A DNA stretch of 33,233 bases from JBPCRW01 sp050996405 (GTDB taxonomy: Bacteria > Acidobacteriota > Blastocatellia > Pyrinomonadales > Pyrinomonadaceae), in the NCBI GenBank assembly GCA_050996405.1, contig JBPCRW010000115.1, positions 1-33,233 on the forward strand, read 5' to 3'. The notes under the pieces are model-generated. The model was not told where the DNA came from, did not search any database, and worked only from the letters and a program-made list of their open reading frames with translations. Positions 30,968 through 33,233 of the stretch are shown here, piece after piece (position 1 is the first letter of the stretch; each line of letters begins with the position of its first letter). A program made the position numbers and the translations under genes.

Positions 30968-31288
30968 GGTAAAAGTTTTCATTACCCGCTCTTCTAATTT
31001 GAGCCGTTTGATTTTAAAATGCTCCCTCGTATATTCGTTGTCATGTAGCCACGTCAGGAACGGGTTAAAGCCTCTGATATAGGCATCTGTTCCAGCCGGA
31101 GTTAAACCTTTTTCGCGCATATTGGCGACAAAGTTAATCAGTTCCGGTTTGCTGATTTCATCTACCGTTTTTATTTCCGCATAATTTTTAAAAGCTCTAA
31201 AACAAACCCTGTAATATTCCAGCGTGTTTTCCGAGACATTTTGTACATATCTTTTTTCTCGTAAAAACAGTTCAAATTCCTTGTCCAT
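30966..31288 (-). pseudogene. Integrase/recombinase N-terminal domain cut by an insertion sequence
   Basis: From ATG 31288, with GGAGG five bases upstream, about 107 codons encode a phage-integrase SAM-like core-binding domain: FLREKRYVQNVSENTLEYYR, LINFVANMREKGLTPAG and GFNPFLTWLHDNEY. The protein ends at VMKTFTD, where the IS begins; the catalytic domain with the Arg-His-Arg-Tyr set is absent. A second, complete integrase lies 0.25 kb to the right, so this belonged to a different mobile element. Upstream ATGs at 31300 and 31402 are less likely. Confidence 0.82.
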
Positions 31289-31446
31289 TTTGTCCTCCAT
31301 TTGATTTTGCGGAGGCGTATTGTTATATTCGTCATCTGTTAGCCGGAGCGGAAAGAGTAAAATCATCCGCTCTCTTTTTAAAACCCGAAATAACGATGTC
31401 ATTCGCTCTTTGAGGGGTCAAAAAGCAGCTAACTGTTGAAACCAAA

Positions 31447-31523
<77 letters not shown>

Positions 31524-31536
31524 TAAAATCAATAAC

Positions 31537-32616
31537 TTACGGCGAACCAATGGCTCGCCGTTTTGCTTCCGTTACCAATTCGTTACTAAAATCCGAATTT
31601 GCATCCAAATTCGTTACTGCCCGTCTTAATGCCGTATCGGTTGCGTGTGTGTAACGCGCCGTCATCCGAATATCCGAATGCCCTAAAATTTTCATGAGCG
31701 TAAAAGCATCGGCTCCGGCATCTGCCATCCTCGTTGCCGCCGTATGCCGTAGATCGTGAAAATGAAAATCGTTGATTCCCGCTTCCATTAATGCCCGCGA
31801 GAAACTCCGTTTGATCTCCGTCAGCTTGCCGCCGGTTTTCGGACTCGGAAAGATATATTCGCTTTTTCGTTTTAAACCGCTCAAAAGATTTCTGATTGTC
31901 GCGTTCATCGGCACCACTCGTTTTTTACCCGATTTGCTTTCCCGCACTTGCAACATTCCGCGCCCGAAATCCGCGTCAAACCATTTGAGATTAAAAATCT
32001 CGCCGCGCCGGAGTCCCGTGTGAATGGCAACGGTGACGATCCGCGCGACGAGTTCATTTTCCTTTAAGACGGAAAATAGTTTTTGCTCTTCGTCAAAAGA
32101 AAGCGTCCGCGTCCGCTGGTTATTAAGTTTTAACTTTTTGACCTTGCGGCACGGATTATTTTCAAGGACTCCGGCATCAATCGCCAAAGAGAAAATCTTT
32201 GACAGTATTGCCAGATGGTAATTGACCGTTGCCGGACTGCGCCTGTGTCCATGTTTGGTCGGCGTTGCCAGAAAATTTTGCTTAAACGATTCAACCAGCG
32301 GGGGAGTGATTTGTCTCAAGTTTTTCCCTTTAAAGGCTTTGACCAGAACGCGGCAGATCAGCACATCGCAGTAAAACGATTTCTTGTTGGTTTCTGAATA
32401 GGGGAGAAACGTCTCAATCACAAAATCCTCAAAACGCCGGTCGGGTTTTGCCTCAAAACCGTAAGCCTGTTGAAACACCTGATTCATAATCACGGCTTCG
32501 GCGGCTTCGGCTTCCTTTTTCGTGCGGGCGAACTTCAAAGTCTCGATAATCCGCTCGCCGTTATAGTAAAAATCAGAGACCCAGTTGCCCGTGTCTTTTC
32601 TTCGTCTAACTGTCAT
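31537..32616 (-). CDS. Tyrosine-recombinase integrase
   Basis: 359 residues from ATG 32616 (MTVRRRKDTGNW), supported by AAGGAG seven bases upstream; a start at 32640 is possible but unlikely. An N-terminal Arm-type DNA-binding part (SDFYYNGERI) is followed by a core-binding domain, then the catalytic set: HTGLRRGEIFNLKW (Arg, ~200), KSGKKRVVP (Lys), FHDLRHTAATRM (His and Arg, ~288), ILGHSDIRMTARYTHAT (His and Tyr, ~320). All key residues are present, so it is probably active. It faces the tRNA 3' end, 14 bp away, and follows the excisionase-like gene by 39 bp. Confidence 0.95.
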   Translation of the reverse strand: MTVRRRKDTGNWVSDFYYNGERIIETLKFARTKKEAEAAEAVIMNQVFQQAYGFEAKPDRRFEDFVIETFLPYSETNKKSFYCDVLICRVLVKAFKGKNLRQITPPLVESFKQNFLATPTKHGHRRSPATVNYHLAILSKIFSLAIDAGVLENNPCRKVKKLKLNNQRTRTLSFDEEQKLFSVLKENELVARIVTVAIHTGLRRGEIFNLKWFDADFGRGMLQVRESKSGKKRVVPMNATIRNLLSGLKRKSEYIFPSPKTGGKLTEIKRSFSRALMEAGINDFHFHDLRHTAATRMADAGADAFTLMKILGHSDIRMTARYTHATDTALRRAVTNLDANSDFSNELVTEAKRRAIGSP

Positions 32617-32655
32617 TTTTGTCTCCTTCGCCGTGTGCAAAGTGACGGCTCTATT

Positions 32656-33233
32656 TTACTCCAGATCGAGCAGTTTCCGGTATCGGACATCTTGTTGTTT
32701 TTTGCCTTTCGGAATATTTTTTTCAATCTTTAAAGGTTCAAGTTTGACCGATGCTTTCCGCTTTCCCGACAAGTCTTGTCTGCCGATTAAAACCAGCTCC
32801 TCGCGGTCGAATTGATATTCGCGTCCGGGACGATAAAACGGCACTCTGCCTTCTTGAATCCAGCGGTAGAGTGTCGAACTGCCGATGCCGAAAAAATCAC
32901 AGGCTTCCGCAAAATTCAAACGCTGTCCGGCGGATTTTCCCCGCATCTTTTTGCCCTCTTCTTTCGTCGAAGCAGACATCTCTCGCAAAAAAGTAAGTAA
33001 TCCCGTTAAACCGAATGCTTTAATCCGGTCTTGCTGTTCAACCGGAATTTCCGATTGAATTTTTTTCTCTAAAGCCGCAATTTTCTTTTGGTCGGAAACG
33101 ACCACCAAAACAAAATCATAACCAGCCGCTAGACATTTTAAGATGTTGCGCGTTTCATAATCGGGCGTTGACGTGACGGACACTTCCGCCGCAATTTTCA
33201 GATTTTCTTTTTCAAGTGACACATCAACGAAAC
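32656..33233 (-). CDS. Mobile-element protein ending in an excisionase-type HTH, 5' end cut
   Basis: The frame is open to the right edge (FVDVSLEKENLKI...), so the N-terminus lies outside; a GTG at 33222 is not needed as start. The first visible part VDVSLEKENLKIAAEVSVTS, then NILKCLAAGYDFVLVVVSD, resembles a domain found in proteins of integrative and conjugative elements, with a D...ExS pattern that could be nuclease-like. The C-terminal half has FAEACDFFGIGSSTLYRWIQEGRVPFYRPGREY, a MerR/excisionase (HTH_17) DNA-binding domain, followed by a Lys-rich tail. It probably controls integrase function. The N-terminal role is uncertain. Confidence 0.65.
   Translation of the reverse strand, partial: FVDVSLEKENLKIAAEVSVTSTPDYETRNILKCLAAGYDFVLVVVSDQKKIAALEKKIQSEIPVEQQDRIKAFGLTGLLTFLREMSASTKEEGKKMRGKSAGQRLNFAEACDFFGIGSSTLYRWIQEGRVPFYRPGREYQFDREELVLIGRQDLSGKRKASVKLEPLKIEKNIPKGKKQQDVRYRKLLDLE

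Overview
The window looks like chromosomal DNA of an uncultured or little-studied Acidobacteriota, most likely the Blastocatellia/Pyrinomonadaceae side. This is inferred from family resemblance and not proven: two secreted VWA proteins of the acidobacterial type, a remnant of an acidobacterial-type serine/threonine kinase, a long sigma-like regulator beside an exopolysaccharide locus, and moderate GC. Most genes are on the minus strand.

Layout. (1) 1-7586: surface-polysaccharide locus read leftwards: O-antigen-ligase-like protein, two family 2 glycosyltransferases, a Wzx-type flippase, a CapK/PaaK-like adenylate-forming enzyme, and a DUF362 protein cut by the left edge. Small inverted repeats sit in the gene junctions. 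(2) 7869-9844: sigma-like regulator divergent from a zf-HC2 (anti-sigma-like) protein, with a nested inverted repeat between them. (3) 9922-11851: two-gene operon for exported proteins, one with a Cys-rich half and a Ca-binding-like half, behind a palindromic upstream region. (4) 12161-17281: M3 peptidase, cyclase/formamidase-like enzyme, hotdog thioesterase and long-chain acyl-CoA synthetase, tightly packed. (5) 17425-19318: VWA protein and M48 protease, convergent. (6) 19456-24220: kynurenine-pathway operon kynU-VOC-kmo, with two toxin-antitoxin-like gene pairs at the 3' ends of kynU and kmo. (7) 24233-31288: decaying accessory region with kinase and TonB-receptor remnants, two inactivated insertion sequences, an IS3 fragment and a broken integrase. 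It also holds an intact AraC regulator, a thioredoxin-like protein and a VWA protein, with three 20-bp-spaced direct repeats between regulator and target genes. (8) 31447-33233: tRNA-Ala(GGC) followed by a tyrosine integrase and an excisionase-like gene, the left end of an integrative element that runs off the window.

The most unusual signal is in region 6. Downstream of each two-gene cassette lies a second, diverged copy of the last ~100 bp of the gene the cassette follows (about 79% identical for kynU, about 82% for kmo). In both cases the host stop and the first cassette start are about 31 bp apart. The displaced kynU end stands 4 bp before the VOC gene, the same spacing as VOC to kmo, so it looks like the native end. 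The simplest reading is that each cassette arrived together with a replacement 3' end for its host gene, leaving the reading frame intact and the old end behind as a scar. Two unrelated cassettes sharing this architecture within 5 kb suggests a general insertion route for toxin-antitoxin modules.
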